A DNA stretch of 64,000 nt, taken from assembly GCA_040386975.1 (NCBI GenBank), contig JAZKEO010000008.1, positions 3,830 through 67,829 of the forward strand. The letters are read 5' to 3'. Made by a program: the position numbers and the translations under genes. This document shows, in pieces, positions 25,372 to 34,541 of this stretch (position 1 is the first letter of the stretch; each line of letters opens with the position of its first letter). The notes under the pieces are model-generated. The model was given only the letters and a program-made list of their open reading frames with translations. It searched no databases and was not told the origin of the DNA. This DNA comes from M2408 sp040386975 (GTDB taxonomy: Bacteria; Bacteroidota; Bacteroidia; Flavobacteriales_D; Crocinitomicaceae).

Positions 25372-25480
25372 CTTCTAGATTTCGACAAGCTCAATCTAAA
25401 CTTGCTCAGTTACCTCAAAATTATTTTTCACATTAGAATCATAATGCAATAAAATCAACTCTTTTCTCACTAATTTAACG

Positions 25481-25488
25481 TAAATTTG
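25481..25488 (+). promoter_or_regulatory. -7 box TAAATTTG before the RluA gene
   Basis: TAnnTTTG match, 50 nt before the ATG at 25539. The leader contains the AGTCTT repeat. Confidence 0.45.
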
Positions 25489-25500
25489 CATTCTCAAATG

Positions 25501-25534
25501 AATCTAAGTCTTTAGTCTTAGGTCTTAAGTCTAG
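25501..25534. repeat. AGTCTTAAG-type repeat
   Basis: Tandem AGTCTT/GGTCTT words just before the RluA gene. GTCTTAAGTC (25522-25531) is found inverted as GACTTAAGAC at 35399-35408, in another intergenic gap. Confidence 0.45.
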
Positions 25535-25538
25535 TTCA

Positions 25539-26402
25539 ATGAATATAAAAAAAACAGTTAAAGAAATACGTTTTCAGATTGAAAAACCAGCAGAATTGAT
25601 GGCTTTTTTAATTGAAAATTTCCCTTCAAAAAATCGCGACAACATCAAATCGTTGATGAAAAATAAAATGATTTTAGTGAATGGAATTACGCAAACGCAT
25701 TTCAAATTTGCTTTAAACAAAGGTGATTTATTGACAATCGGTAAAAAGGAAATTCAAGAAAAAATCATTCCTGGAATGAAGATTGTTTTTGAAGATGAAG
25801 ATATTATCGTTGCAAATAAGCCAGCAGGATTATTAACGATTTCTACTGCAAAAGAAAAAAATAAGACTTTATTTCACGCTTTAAGTTTACATGTAAAAAA
25901 ACATGATCCAGATTCAAAAATCTTTGTTGTACATCGTTTGGATAGAGAAACTTCTGGTTTACTTGTTTTTGCAAAAAATGAAAAAGCTAAATTTAAGCTT
26001 CAAAAAAACTGGAACGACAACGTCATTGAACGAACTTACATCGCTTTGGTGGAAGGTTATGTGAAAGAAACAGAGAAGAAAATCATTTCTTACCTGAAAG
26101 AAAGTAAAGCGTTGAAAGTACACTCAAGTCAAAATCCAACTTATGGACAAGAAGCAATTACGAATTACAAATTGATTGAAACGAGAAAAAATTCAAGTTT
26201 ATTGGAAGTAAATTTAGAAACTGGGCGTAAAAACCAAATTCGAGTTCACATGGAAGAAATTGGTCACCCAATTGTTGGTGACAAAAAATATGGTGCAAAA
26301 ACGGCTATGCTTGGTCGCATTGGACTTCACGCTCAAACTTTGAGTTTTGTGCATCCAAAAACTGGAAAAGTAGTTAAATTTGAAGTGAAAAGTATGTTGT
26401 AA
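25539..26402 (+). CDS. RluA-family pseudouridine synthase
   Basis: A 287-aa protein. An S4-like N-terminal RNA-binding region (about 20-70, with NIKSLMKNKMILVNG) precedes the synthase domain. The catalytic aspartate is in HRLDRETSGLLVFAKN (D135). VANKPAGLLT, LETGRKNQIRVHM and HPIVGDKKYG are also present. It isomerises specific uridines in rRNA or tRNA; the exact site (RluC- or RluD-like) cannot be told. Single gene ended by a bidirectional terminator. Confidence 0.92.
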   Translation: MNIKKTVKEIRFQIEKPAELMAFLIENFPSKNRDNIKSLMKNKMILVNGITQTHFKFALNKGDLLTIGKKEIQEKIIPGMKIVFEDEDIIVANKPAGLLTISTAKEKNKTLFHALSLHVKKHDPDSKIFVVHRLDRETSGLLVFAKNEKAKFKLQKNWNDNVIERTYIALVEGYVKETEKKIISYLKESKALKVHSSQNPTYGQEAITNYKLIETRKNSSLLEVNLETGRKNQIRVHMEEIGHPIVGDKKYGAKTAMLGRIGLHAQTLSFVHPKTGKVVKFEVKSML

Positions 26403-26405
26403 AAT

Positions 26406-26441
26406 AAAAAAGATCAAAATACAATTTTTTTGAGCTTTTTT
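26406..26441. terminator. Bidirectional terminator
   Basis: AAAAAAGATCAAAA (26406-26419) pairs with TTTTGAGCTTTTTT (26428-26441) with one A-G mismatch. It separates the convergent RluA and SRPBCC genes. Confidence 0.75.
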
Positions 26442-26447
26442 ATTTAA

Positions 26448-26879
26448 TTATCTTTCAACAAAAGTCTTAAAATCTACTAAGTATTTTTTAGATTGCTTTT
26501 TAAAAGCTCCAGGCATTAAAGCAGCAATAATTTTCATGAATCCTTTGAATTGAAATTCTTGATCTGTTTTGTATAAAGTTGAATCCGAGTCAATTTCAGA
26601 AAAATAATTCTTTACGATGTTGTGAACTCCTTTTGCATCATAAGTTCCAGAAAATTCTTTTGGTAAATCTTTTACTGTTATCGTTTCAATCATCTCAATG
26701 TTTCTGTTTCCAATTTGGAAAACCAACTTTGCTTTTGCACCAACTTCTCCCAAAGTTCCACTTAAATGCTCAAATGATTGCAAACCATCCATCCATTCTT
26801 TCATGTTTTCAACGTTATCAAATTTTTCGATAACTTCTTGAATTGGCTTATCGATAACAATTTCTAAGGAATATTTCAT
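26448..26879 (-). CDS. SRPBCC family protein
   Basis: A 143-aa START-like protein: opening SLEIVIDKPIQEVIEKFDNVENMKEWMDGLQSFE-type SRPBCC pattern (SLEIVIDKPIQEVIEKF visible), KLVFQIGNRNIEMIETI in the sheet, and a long C-terminal helix (MPGAFKKQSKKYLVDFKTFV). A small hydrophobic ligand is likely; identity unknown. Last gene of a five-gene minus-strand run, 4 nt after the preceding secreted protein. Confidence 0.8.
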   Translation of the reverse strand: MKYSLEIVIDKPIQEVIEKFDNVENMKEWMDGLQSFEHLSGTLGEVGAKAKLVFQIGNRNIEMIETITVKDLPKEFSGTYDAKGVHNIVKNYFSEIDSDSTLYKTDQEFQFKGFMKIIAALMPGAFKKQSKKYLVDFKTFVER

Positions 26880-26883
26880 TTTT

Positions 26884-27807
26884 TTATAAGTTAAATGGAT
26901 TCATAATTTCAAAAACTTTGCTTTTGTCTAGACTTTCCCAGCGGTAATAAAGATAATACTTTTTAGACGTATTTTTCGTAGAGGCTGGAATAAAGATTTT
27001 TAAATTGGATTTAGTAATTGATTCTCTATCAACACCTTCTATAGGTTCTACAACACTAAATTCTTCTGATTTTTTAATTTCAATTTGAAGACTTTCTATG
27101 ATATCTTTATTTGTAATTTCATTTTTATTTTGATCAAACAGACGTATATATTCATGACCTGCTTTTAATGATTTAATGTCCAAATCCATTCTTTCTAGTG
27201 CCAATGTTTTATAAAAAGCTGTTTGAATGGTGTCATTTTTCAACTTTACTTCACCAATTTCAAAAGTAGATTTTGTTTCGTAACTATTTGTTGAACTTGA
27301 TGAGTAAACAGATTTTGTATTTTCGAGTGGAAGTTTTGAATCAACAATAACTACATTCATCTCAATTTTAGTCTCATTCTTTCCTTTTGTATCAAAAAAT
27401 GAAGTCTTTAAATTCAAGGTGTCGCCAACTTTTGCTTGCTCGTTAAAACGTAAACTTAAACTCAAATTACTCAACATGGAATAATCCATTCCTTCTTGGT
27501 TGTTTCCAAAAATATTCGGTGAATAACCGAGTGTATCTTTATTTGGTTTGAGAATTAAAATTGAAACTCCTGGAAAGCAATTTCCATCAGTAACAACAAA
27601 TCCTCTTGGTTTTATAAGTTTTATTTCAAAATCAGTATTAATAGGTAAACGATTACTTGTCCAAGTATCTTCATTTAACTCAAATTCAATATCCTCAAAG
27701 CCAATTCCAGATTGAAAATAGCTCGCCCCAGTAAAAAGTCTGACTCCTTTTTCTTGTGAAAATCCTAAAAAAGGAATAAATACACTCAAAAAAATGATTT
27801 TTTTCAT
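26884..27807 (-). CDS. Secreted protein, paralogue of 27850-28719
   Basis: A 307-aa protein with a signal peptide (ending LGFSQ, residue 17). It shares blocks with its neighbour all along its length: SNRLPINTDFEIKLIKP, CFPGVSILILKPNKDTLGYS, LSNLSLSLRFN, VGDTLNLKTSFFDTKGKN, and a C-terminal YYLYYRWESLDKSKVFEI. The fold looks beta-rich. No T9SS tail or lipobox, so probably periplasmic. Function not recognised. 42 nt separate it from its upstream paralogue. Confidence 0.75.
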   Translation of the reverse strand: MKKIIFLSVFIPFLGFSQEKGVRLFTGASYFQSGIGFEDIEFELNEDTWTSNRLPINTDFEIKLIKPRGFVVTDGNCFPGVSILILKPNKDTLGYSPNIFGNNQEGMDYSMLSNLSLSLRFNEQAKVGDTLNLKTSFFDTKGKNETKIEMNVVIVDSKLPLENTKSVYSSSSTNSYETKSTFEIGEVKLKNDTIQTAFYKTLALERMDLDIKSLKAGHEYIRLFDQNKNEITNKDIIESLQIEIKKSEEFSVVEPIEGVDRESITKSNLKIFIPASTKNTSKKYYLYYRWESLDKSKVFEIMNPFNL

Positions 27808-27849
27808 TTGTTGTAATCTTTATTAAAAGTAAAAATCTAATTTATATTG

Positions 27850-28719
27850 CTAGTAATAAAAATTTAAAATTATTTCGAAAACCTTTAATTTATCTTTACT
27901 TTCCCAACGATAATGAAAGTAATAATTTGAATGTGCATAATTCGATAAATCAGTTAATAAAATATTAAAACTCATTTTTTTATCGTTTTCAGTATTGGGT
28001 TTTACATCAATTTTAAAATTTTCCATTTTTTTAACCTTATTGATGTGATTATCATAAAAAGTAATTGTCTCTTTACCTGACTTAAATTCTTCATAATTAA
28101 GATTAATGGTATCAAAAGCTAACTTTTTATAAACAACATATTCAGTAGTATCCTCTTTGTAAATACTCTTACCTAAATCAAGGTTTGATTTAGTTTCAAA
28201 AAGTCCATATTCAGAGTAAACTGCATTTGAATTTTCAATTGGGAGAAATGACTCAACAATATACATTGGAAAATCAACTTTCGTAAAGTTTTCACTTTTT
28301 GTATCATAAAAAGTTACTCTTAAATTACACGTATCTCCCACTTTTACAAAATTGTTAAATGAAAGTGATATACTTAAGTTACTCAAACTATCTATATTAA
28401 AACCCTTTCTATTTTTTAATATGTCAGTTGAATACCCTAAGGTATCACCATTATTTTTAGATAAAAAAACTGAAACAGCAGGAAAACAAATGTCATCAAA
28501 AACTTTAAAACCCGATGGCTTAATTAATTTGATTTCAAACTCGGTATTAATTGGCAAACGATTACTTAACCATGTATTTTTAGCCAATTTAAATTCAATA
28601 TCCTTAAAAGAAATACCATAAGTTTCATACTTTGCATGTGTAAACGGGATAATTCCTTTCATTTGTGACATTACAAACAAAGGGCTGAGTAAAATAAATG
28701 ATACTATAAATTTTTTCAT
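27850..28719 (-). CDS. Secreted protein, paralogue of 26884-27807
   Basis: A 289-aa protein with a signal peptide (ending LFVMSQ). Shares SNRLPINTEFEIKLIKPSG, CFPAVSVFLSKNNGDTLGYS, LSNLSISLSFN, VGDTCNLRVTFYDTKSEN and FHYRWESKDKLKVFEI with the next gene, so they are a tandem duplication that has diverged. Family unknown. Follows the beta-CASP RNase gene by 5 nt in an operon. Confidence 0.75.
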   Translation of the reverse strand: MKKFIVSFILLSPLFVMSQMKGIIPFTHAKYETYGISFKDIEFKLAKNTWLSNRLPINTEFEIKLIKPSGFKVFDDICFPAVSVFLSKNNGDTLGYSTDILKNRKGFNIDSLSNLSISLSFNNFVKVGDTCNLRVTFYDTKSENFTKVDFPMYIVESFLPIENSNAVYSEYGLFETKSNLDLGKSIYKEDTTEYVVYKKLAFDTINLNYEEFKSGKETITFYDNHINKVKKMENFKIDVKPNTENDKKMSFNILLTDLSNYAHSNYYFHYRWESKDKLKVFEIILNFYY

Positions 28720-28724
28720 ACTAT

Positions 28725-30125
28725 TTATAATTCAAAGGATTCTTTTAAAGCTGGAATTGTAATGTTTCTAAAACCTACATCCAATAATTTCTCTTTAAAA
28801 CTTAATTGTGTTTCATATTCTCCATGAACCAAAAATACTTTTTCTACTTTCGTTTTATCTAAACATTTAAAATATTGAATCATTTCTTTGTAATCAGCAT
28901 GAGCACTATATGAATCTAGAACAACAACATCTGCTAAAACTTCATAATCTTCGCCAAATATTTTTACAACTTTTTCGCCATTTCTAATTTTACCCCCTAA
29001 AGAAAATGGTTCAGCATATCCAACAATTAAAATCGTATTATTTGGATTTGAAATGTTATTTGCAACGTGATGTTTAATTCTCCCTGCTTCTATCATTCCT
29101 GAAGCTGAAATAATGATACAAGGTTCTTTAATGGAATTTAATTTTTTAGAAATCACAACATCTTGAACATAAATTAATTTCTCAAAACCAAAGGGATCTG
29201 AATCAGTTTTCATGTAGTTCACCATATCTTCATTAAAACATTCTGGATGATTTCTCATCACATCAGTTGCATTAATTGAAAGTGGGCTATCTACAAATAC
29301 TTGAATCCGAGGCAATTTATGAGCTGTTTCCAGCTTGTCTAAGGCATAAACAATTTCTTGGGTTCTTCCCAAACTGAAAGCTGGAATAATCAATTTTCCT
29401 TTTTTCATAACACAAGTATTGTAAATCACATCAAGTAATTCTTGTTGACTCATGTTATTATCAGAATGTAATCTATTTCCATAAGTTGACTCCGAAATTA
29501 ACACATCACATTGAGGAAAAACCTGAGGATCTTTTAAAATCGCACTATTGTAACGACCAATATCTCCTGTAAAACAGACTTTTTTTATCTTGTCTCCATC
29601 TTTGATTTCTAAATTTACGGCTCCACTACCTAAAATATGACCTGAATCCGTAAACATGACTTTTACTTCATCATTAATCTTAAAATTATGATTATAAGGA
29701 ATAGTTTCAAACAATTTTAGTGCATCTTCAACATCCATTAAATCATAAAGTGGTTCTAAAGGTTCTTCACCTCTTTTGAATCTTCTTTTATTTACGTGTT
29801 TTAAATCATTTTCCTGAATATGAGCACTATCTTTTAACATGATTTTACATAAATCAAAAGTTGCAGAAGTTGCGTAAATTTTCCCTTTAAATCCTTTCTT
29901 AACTAAATTTGGAATATTTCCCGAATGGTCAATGTGTGCGTGAGAAAGAATCATAAATGAAAGCGATGAAGGTTCAAATCCAAAATTTCTGTTCATCAAA
30001 TCGGATTCTTGACCTTTTCCTTGGAAAAAACCACAATCCAAAAGAAAGGAAACGTTATTATTTGTTGTTATTAAGTGTTTACTACCTGTTACAGTTCGTG
30101 CTGCCCCAAAAAATTGAATATTCAT
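28725..30125 (-). CDS. MBL-fold beta-CASP RNA-processing hydrolase
   Basis: A 466-aa protein of the CPSF73-like bacterial metallo-beta-lactamase group. Seen: first metal motif HAHIDHSG (62-69), further ligands in SGHILGSGAVNLEI and FTGDIGRY, beta-CASP domain (about 210-370) and C-terminal ADVVVLDSYSAHADYKEM with motif C histidines. It is expected to cleave RNA (zinc-dependent endo- or 5' exonuclease) in the cytoplasm. Lies between a secreted hydrolase and secreted proteins, spaced by 5-8 nt. Confidence 0.9.
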   Translation of the reverse strand: MNIQFFGAARTVTGSKHLITTNNNVSFLLDCGFFQGKGQESDLMNRNFGFEPSSLSFMILSHAHIDHSGNIPNLVKKGFKGKIYATSATFDLCKIMLKDSAHIQENDLKHVNKRRFKRGEEPLEPLYDLMDVEDALKLFETIPYNHNFKINDEVKVMFTDSGHILGSGAVNLEIKDGDKIKKVCFTGDIGRYNSAILKDPQVFPQCDVLISESTYGNRLHSDNNMSQQELLDVIYNTCVMKKGKLIIPAFSLGRTQEIVYALDKLETAHKLPRIQVFVDSPLSINATDVMRNHPECFNEDMVNYMKTDSDPFGFEKLIYVQDVVISKKLNSIKEPCIIISASGMIEAGRIKHHVANNISNPNNTILIVGYAEPFSLGGKIRNGEKVVKIFGEDYEVLADVVVLDSYSAHADYKEMIQYFKCLDKTKVEKVFLVHGEYETQLSFKEKLLDVGFRNITIPALKESFEL

Positions 30126-30133
30126 AAAGAATT

Positions 30134-31531
30134 TTATTTAAATTGTGTCTTTTTTATCCAGTCTCGAATGATTTCCATCACTTCCAAGGAAAATGTTTCC
30201 TCAATAATAGCGTATTCGTTAACAGAACCTGTTTCACAATGTTGAAATAAATGATTCAAATCAGGCATAATATACGTATAAACATTCTTATTGTTGGTTT
30301 CTTTAACCGATTTACGAATTCCATCTAAATTTTCAATAGCTGAAACTTGGCAATCTTTTGTTCCGTTAAAAGCTAAAATTGGAATGTCAATTTGTTTCAA
30401 ATAAAATTCAGGGTTAAACCTTATAAAATAGCGAAACCAAGGAGTAAGCATGGTTTGCGTCAATTTAGGTAAATCGTCAACAATTTCTTTTGCTATTTCT
30501 TCTGGCATAGAATGGACATGGTCTTTTACAATTTCTTCAATCAAGATTTTTGCTTTTTCATTATCGTCTTCTGAGAGTAAAATATCATAGAATTTTCGAT
30601 TTAATTCTTGACTCACCTTAATTTCTTCTTCTGAAATACCACCCAATCTCGAAACAACTTCAGTTTGTTTGAGCATTAATTGATCCATCGGAACACCTGG
30701 CCCAGCTAAAAGAACAACAAAACGAACTTGTGTGTCGGCCACAGCAACCATTGGAGCAACCATTCCCCCTTCACTGTGACCAATAATTCCAATTTTGTTT
30801 TCATCAATCTTTTTTATATTTTTCAAATAAAGAAATGCTGCTTGTGCATCATAAGCAAAATTTGTGGTAGTTGCACTTTGAAAATTACCTTTCGACTTTC
30901 CAACACCGCGGTCATCATACCTTAAAACGGCAATTCCATTTTTAGTCAGAAAATCAGCTAAAACTAGAAAAGGTTTGTGATTTAAAAGCTCTTCATTTCT
31001 ATTTTGAGGACCAGATCCACTTACTAAAACAACAGCAGGAAAAGGGCCTTTTCCTCTAGGAATTGTTAGTGTACCAGATAATTCAACCTTATCAATCTCA
31101 TTAAAAAAAGTAACTTCTTTTTGCTTGTAAAAAACAAAACCATCCGGTTCTTGAGGTCGAAGAGGCTTTTTATTTATTGGAATTACACTCTTCCCAAGGT
31201 TCAAAACGGTTGAAACACCAGCCTGCTTCAAAAAACCTTTAATCGAATCTTTTGAATGATTTTCTCCTTCATAAATAATTCCGAAAGTACTCATGTCAAA
31301 AATAACTTTTTTGCTAACGTAACTCACAAAGTTCAATTTCAAACCAAAAGCTCCTTGATCAGGACTATCCATTGTACCAATAAGAAGTCCATTTTTTTCT
31401 TCAATATGAAAAACGATTTTTAATTTTGAGCCTGGTGTATTTAAAATACCCGACCAATCCCCAACAATAGATTGAGCATTTGTACTAAGGTAAAAAAGCA
31501 CAGAAAATAAAAGAAAAATGTATTTTTTCAT
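30134..31531 (-). CDS. Secreted alpha/beta hydrolase
   Basis: A 465-aa protein. Signal peptide ending STNAQ (residue 20). Residues 21-110 form an N-terminal beta domain found in some Bacteroidota hydrolases (IVGDWSGILNTPGSKLKIVF). The alpha/beta domain has VLVSGSGPQNRNE (oxyanion loop), LRYDDRGVGKS, the nucleophile elbow GHSEGG (S253), an acid in NGTKDCQ, and a late catalytic-type His in DLNHLFQHCE. Probably an esterase or S9-like peptidase in the periplasm. First gene of the minus-strand run. Confidence 0.88.
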   Translation of the reverse strand: MKKYIFLLFSVLFYLSTNAQSIVGDWSGILNTPGSKLKIVFHIEEKNGLLIGTMDSPDQGAFGLKLNFVSYVSKKVIFDMSTFGIIYEGENHSKDSIKGFLKQAGVSTVLNLGKSVIPINKKPLRPQEPDGFVFYKQKEVTFFNEIDKVELSGTLTIPRGKGPFPAVVLVSGSGPQNRNEELLNHKPFLVLADFLTKNGIAVLRYDDRGVGKSKGNFQSATTTNFAYDAQAAFLYLKNIKKIDENKIGIIGHSEGGMVAPMVAVADTQVRFVVLLAGPGVPMDQLMLKQTEVVSRLGGISEEEIKVSQELNRKFYDILLSEDDNEKAKILIEEIVKDHVHSMPEEIAKEIVDDLPKLTQTMLTPWFRYFIRFNPEFYLKQIDIPILAFNGTKDCQVSAIENLDGIRKSVKETNNKNVYTYIMPDLNHLFQHCETGSVNEYAIIEETFSLEVMEIIRDWIKKTQFK

Positions 31532-31533
31532 AT

Positions 31534-31541
31534 CAAAGTTA
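31534..31541 (-). promoter_or_regulatory. -7 box TAACTTTG very close to the hydrolase ATG
   Basis: Minus-strand TAnnTTTG match only 2 nt from the ATG at 31531; a transcript would start within or just at codon 1. The tight spacing makes use uncertain. Confidence 0.35.
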
Positions 31542-31601
31542 AAGATAATAAAATTCTTTAATTTAGATTAGAAACTATAAAAAAACTAAGTAAAATTTAA
31601 G

Positions 31602-32660
31602 TTATGAATTCAAAAAATACATTTGTCCATTTCGAATCGACAAATTAGTCGGGAAATTTTCAAGATATAAACTCCCAGTACCAAGTCCTTGATGTAAATC
31701 ATTTTTATAAATTGAGGTCAATTGTGCAATAGCATTTAAAGCAATATTCGATTCTAAAGCTGATGTCATCCACCACGGAATATTTCGTTCAGTAGCCAGA
31801 TTTATCCATTCTTGCGTTCCAATAATCCCTCCATGTAAACTTGGTTTTAGAATAATGAATTGTGGCTTTATTGTTTCGAGAAGTTTGATTTTTTCTACTT
31901 TTTCATTTACGCCAATTAATTCTTCATCCAAAGCAATTGGGAGTTTAGTTTTTAAACATAATTCAGCCATTTCATTCCAATTCCCCGCTTTAACAGGTTG
32001 CTCGATTGAATGCAAATCTAATAGTGCTAATTTCTCAAGAAGTATTTCAGCATTTTTAGTTGAAAAAGCACCATTTGCATCCACACGAAGAATTAATTCT
32101 TTTTTTGAAAACCGTTTTCTTAATTGCTCTAAAATGTTAAACTCTTCTTCAAAATTCAAAGCTCCAATTTTCATTTTAATACAGGAAAAACCTACTTGTA
32201 ATTTCTCTTCAATCTGTTCTTGAATAAAGGCTTCATTTCCCATCCAAATTAAACCATTTATTGGAATACTTGCTTTTCCTTGAGTGAATTTTGTGTCAAA
32301 AAACAATTGTTTTCCTCCATTTTTTAAATCTATAAAAGCCGTTTCGAGTCCAAATAAAATGGAAGGGAAATTTTTTAATTCAGAAAGAAGTGTTGTAAAC
32401 TCAGTAAAATCGTTTTCTAAATTTACTTTTGAAATGAATTCTTTTAAGAACAAGTCCAGATTCTTTTCATAAGAAATTTCATCTTTGAAATCAGGAGACA
32501 AACCTTCAATGATGCTACATTCTCCAAGTCCAAAAACTTTCTGGTTATTGACATTCCACAATTTAATGAACCAAGCCAATTTCTGAGTTAAAATTCCTCG
32601 ACTTGTTCCACTTGGAGTTTTAAATTGAAAGATTTTTTTTTCTATGGAATAGTTTAGCAT
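31602..32660 (-). CDS. menC: o-Succinylbenzoate synthase
   Basis: A 352-aa enolase-superfamily enzyme that dehydrates SHCHC to o-succinylbenzoate in menaquinone synthesis. Seen: catalytic lysine in CIKMKIG, metal ligand in DANGAF, IEQPVKAGNW, ALDEELIG, and FIILKPSLHGG with the second-lysine region. I use the ATG at 32660 (MLNYSIEKKIF), 1 nt from the menA stop; the longer frame overlaps menA. Forms an operon with menA. Confidence 0.92.
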   Translation of the reverse strand: MLNYSIEKKIFQFKTPSGTSRGILTQKLAWFIKLWNVNNQKVFGLGECSIIEGLSPDFKDEISYEKNLDLFLKEFISKVNLENDFTEFTTLLSELKNFPSILFGLETAFIDLKNGGKQLFFDTKFTQGKASIPINGLIWMGNEAFIQEQIEEKLQVGFSCIKMKIGALNFEEEFNILEQLRKRFSKKELILRVDANGAFSTKNAEILLEKLALLDLHSIEQPVKAGNWNEMAELCLKTKLPIALDEELIGVNEKVEKIKLLETIKPQFIILKPSLHGGIIGTQEWINLATERNIPWWMTSALESNIALNAIAQLTSIYKNDLHQGLGTGSLYLENFPTNLSIRNGQMYFLNS

Positions 32661-32661
32661 T

Positions 32662-33567
32662 TTATTTCGCAAGTAATACTCCAAACATAAAAAATAAAGA
32701 GATAGCAAAAGTTGAAAGTGCCACTTTTTTTAATTCTGGATCAAAATCTTTTTCATTTTTAGTCTGCATCACGATTCTGATGTGGTAAAACAAATACAAA
32801 GTCGGAACAAAAGCTAAATAAAGTGTTTGATTATTTAAGTTTTTAACGAAAATCAAAAGTGAAATGATTGCTCCTAAAATCAAAAAACTGTGATACATTT
32901 TTGCCCAATTTGGCCCAATTTTCACAACCAAAGTGTTTTTTCCGAATTTTTTATCGTTGATTCTATCGCGCATATTGTTCAAATTCAACACTGCTGTACT
33001 TAATAAACCAATAGTAACTGCTGGCAAAATATTTATCCAATCAAAAGATTTTGAATAAAACGAATAAACTCCCAAAACGCTTACTAAACCGAAAAATATG
33101 AAAACAAAAATATCGCCAAAACCATGATAACCATAAGCTTTTTTGCCAATTGTATAGGTAATTGCTGCTAAAACACATAAAATTGCTAAAACACCATAAA
33201 AAAGTAAAATGTTAAAAGAGAGTTTTTGTGTTCCGAAATAAATTAAAATTCCAGCGGAAATAAAAGACAAAATGGAAAATAAAATAACGGCGGATTTCAT
33301 TTGTTTTTGAGAAATTTCACCTGATTGAACTGCTCGCATTGGACCAACACGCTCTGCATTGTCTGTTCCTTTTTGACTATCTCCTAAATCATTGGCTAAA
33401 TTTGAAACAAGCTGAAATAAAACTGTCGTAGAAAGTGCTAAACAGAAAATTGTCGCGTCCCAAAAACCATTATAATAAGCAATAAAAGTTCCGAAAATGA
33501 TTCCTGAAATCGATAAAGGCAAAGTTCGTAGGCGGAAAGCATTGATCCACGATTTTGTTTTTGACAT
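32662..33567 (-). CDS. menA: 1,4-Dihydroxy-2-naphthoate polyprenyltransferase
   Basis: A 301-aa UbiA-family integral membrane protein with about eight or nine TM segments. It joins DHNA to a polyprenyl chain in menaquinone synthesis. The Asp-rich active site is NLANDLGDSQKGTDN, with RVGPMRAVQSGEIS, and the second is NNMRDRINDKK-like (NMRDRINDKKFGKNT). In an operon with menC. An 89-nt repeat lies upstream of its start. Confidence 0.93.
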   Translation of the reverse strand: MSKTKSWINAFRLRTLPLSISGIIFGTFIAYYNGFWDATIFCLALSTTVLFQLVSNLANDLGDSQKGTDNAERVGPMRAVQSGEISQKQMKSAVILFSILSFISAGILIYFGTQKLSFNILLFYGVLAILCVLAAITYTIGKKAYGYHGFGDIFVFIFFGLVSVLGVYSFYSKSFDWINILPAVTIGLLSTAVLNLNNMRDRINDKKFGKNTLVVKIGPNWAKMYHSFLILGAIISLLIFVKNLNNQTLYLAFVPTLYLFYHIRIVMQTKNEKDFDPELKKVALSTFAISLFFMFGVLLAK

Positions 33568-33607
33568 AATTTTTAAAATAACGGGACTTCAAAAAAATGC
33601 TTTTTCT

Positions 33608-33696
33608 TCGTTGAACTTCAATTTTAAAACGCTCATTTACACGAATAAACTCACTTTTTAAAATCTTGTCCGCCTAAAAAAATCTATTTTTTAGAA
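33608..33696 (+). repeat. 89-nt dispersed intergenic repeat, copy 2
   Basis: Same orientation as 9716-9804, with 6 mismatches and no gaps. It sits between the menA start and the NarL-type regulator stop, both on the minus strand, so its orientation is opposite to the flanking genes. The end hairpin (CTAAAAAA / TTTTTTAG) is kept although its sequence changes. Confidence 0.8.
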
Positions 33697-33763
33697 TCCC
33701 CTATAACTTTTTTTGTAAAATTACTTAGAAAAGAGCAAAAAAGGGAATTATTTTTACTTTTTT

Positions 33764-34417
33764 TCAAACCAAACGCTGCTTAGTCGCTTTTTGAATTGCT
33801 TCAACTTTATTGTGTACCTGAAGTTTTTGGTAAATATTTTCGATGTGTTTTCTAACTGTTGCTGGCGAAATATTTAAAAAATCGGCAATTTGTTTGTAGT
33901 CAAACCCTTTGCACAATTGATTCAAAACATCTAATTCGCGTGAAGTCAAATTAGTTTTTTCTTCCGAACTCAAATCTTCTGTAATTTCAAGTGGATTTCT
34001 CAATAAACGCATTGCTTTCAAGGCAATTCCTGCAGACATTGGAGCACCACCTTGTAAAATATCTTGAATTCCTTCTAATAGTTTTTTTGGCGGTTCATCT
34101 TTTAAAATATATCCATTTGCTCCCGCTTGAATAGCTTTAAAAATGTGCGTTTCATCATCCAAAACCGTCAACATGATAATTTTTATGTGTGGAAAACGCT
34201 GTGTTACAATCTCGGTAGCTTGAATTCCGTCCATTTCCGGCATTTGAATATCCATTAAAATCACATCCACATTTGAATCTTCTTCGAGTTTGGAAATCAA
34301 ATCCTTACCATTAATTCCACGAAACTTATAGCGCAATTGTGTAGGGAAAAAACCTAATTTTTCTTCAATACTTTTTGCTAATAAAGAATTATCTTCTGCT
34401 ACGGCGATTTTTATCAT
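33764..34417 (-). CDS. NarL/LuxR-family response regulator
   Basis: A 217-aa regulator. Receiver domain 1-120 with the acidic pair in AEDN, phospho-acceptor D56 in ILMDIQMPEMDG, and lysine in GYILKDEPP. C-terminal LuxR helix-turn-helix (about 150-212) with LTSRELDVLNQLCKGFDYKQIADFL and VRKHIENIYQKLQ. No histidine kinase lies beside it, so it is an orphan here. A -7 box precedes it. Targets unknown. Confidence 0.93.
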   Translation of the reverse strand: MIKIAVAEDNSLLAKSIEEKLGFFPTQLRYKFRGINGKDLISKLEEDSNVDVILMDIQMPEMDGIQATEIVTQRFPHIKIIMLTVLDDETHIFKAIQAGANGYILKDEPPKKLLEGIQDILQGGAPMSAGIALKAMRLLRNPLEITEDLSSEEKTNLTSRELDVLNQLCKGFDYKQIADFLNISPATVRKHIENIYQKLQVHNKVEAIQKATKQRLV

Positions 34418-34439
34418 GTTTCGTTGTTTTAATGTTTTA

Positions 34440-34447
34440 CAAATCTA
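34440..34447 (-). promoter_or_regulatory. -7 box TAGATTTG before the NarL-type regulator
   Basis: Minus-strand TAnnTTTG match 22 nt before the ATG at 34417. Confidence 0.45.
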
Positions 34448-34528
34448 GGCAAGTTCCAATAACAAAGCTATACGTCAAGTGCCCTATTATGATTTTAAAA
34501 TTACGAAAAAATTCTTCAAAAAGTTTTG

Positions 34529-34536
34529 TAATTTTG
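34529..34536 (+). promoter_or_regulatory. -7 box TAATTTTG for nadC, leaderless layout
   Basis: TAnnTTTG match 5 nt before the ATG at 34542. Supports this start over an upstream ATG at 34479, which would lie before the promoter. Confidence 0.55.
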
Positions 34537-34541
34537 CATTT

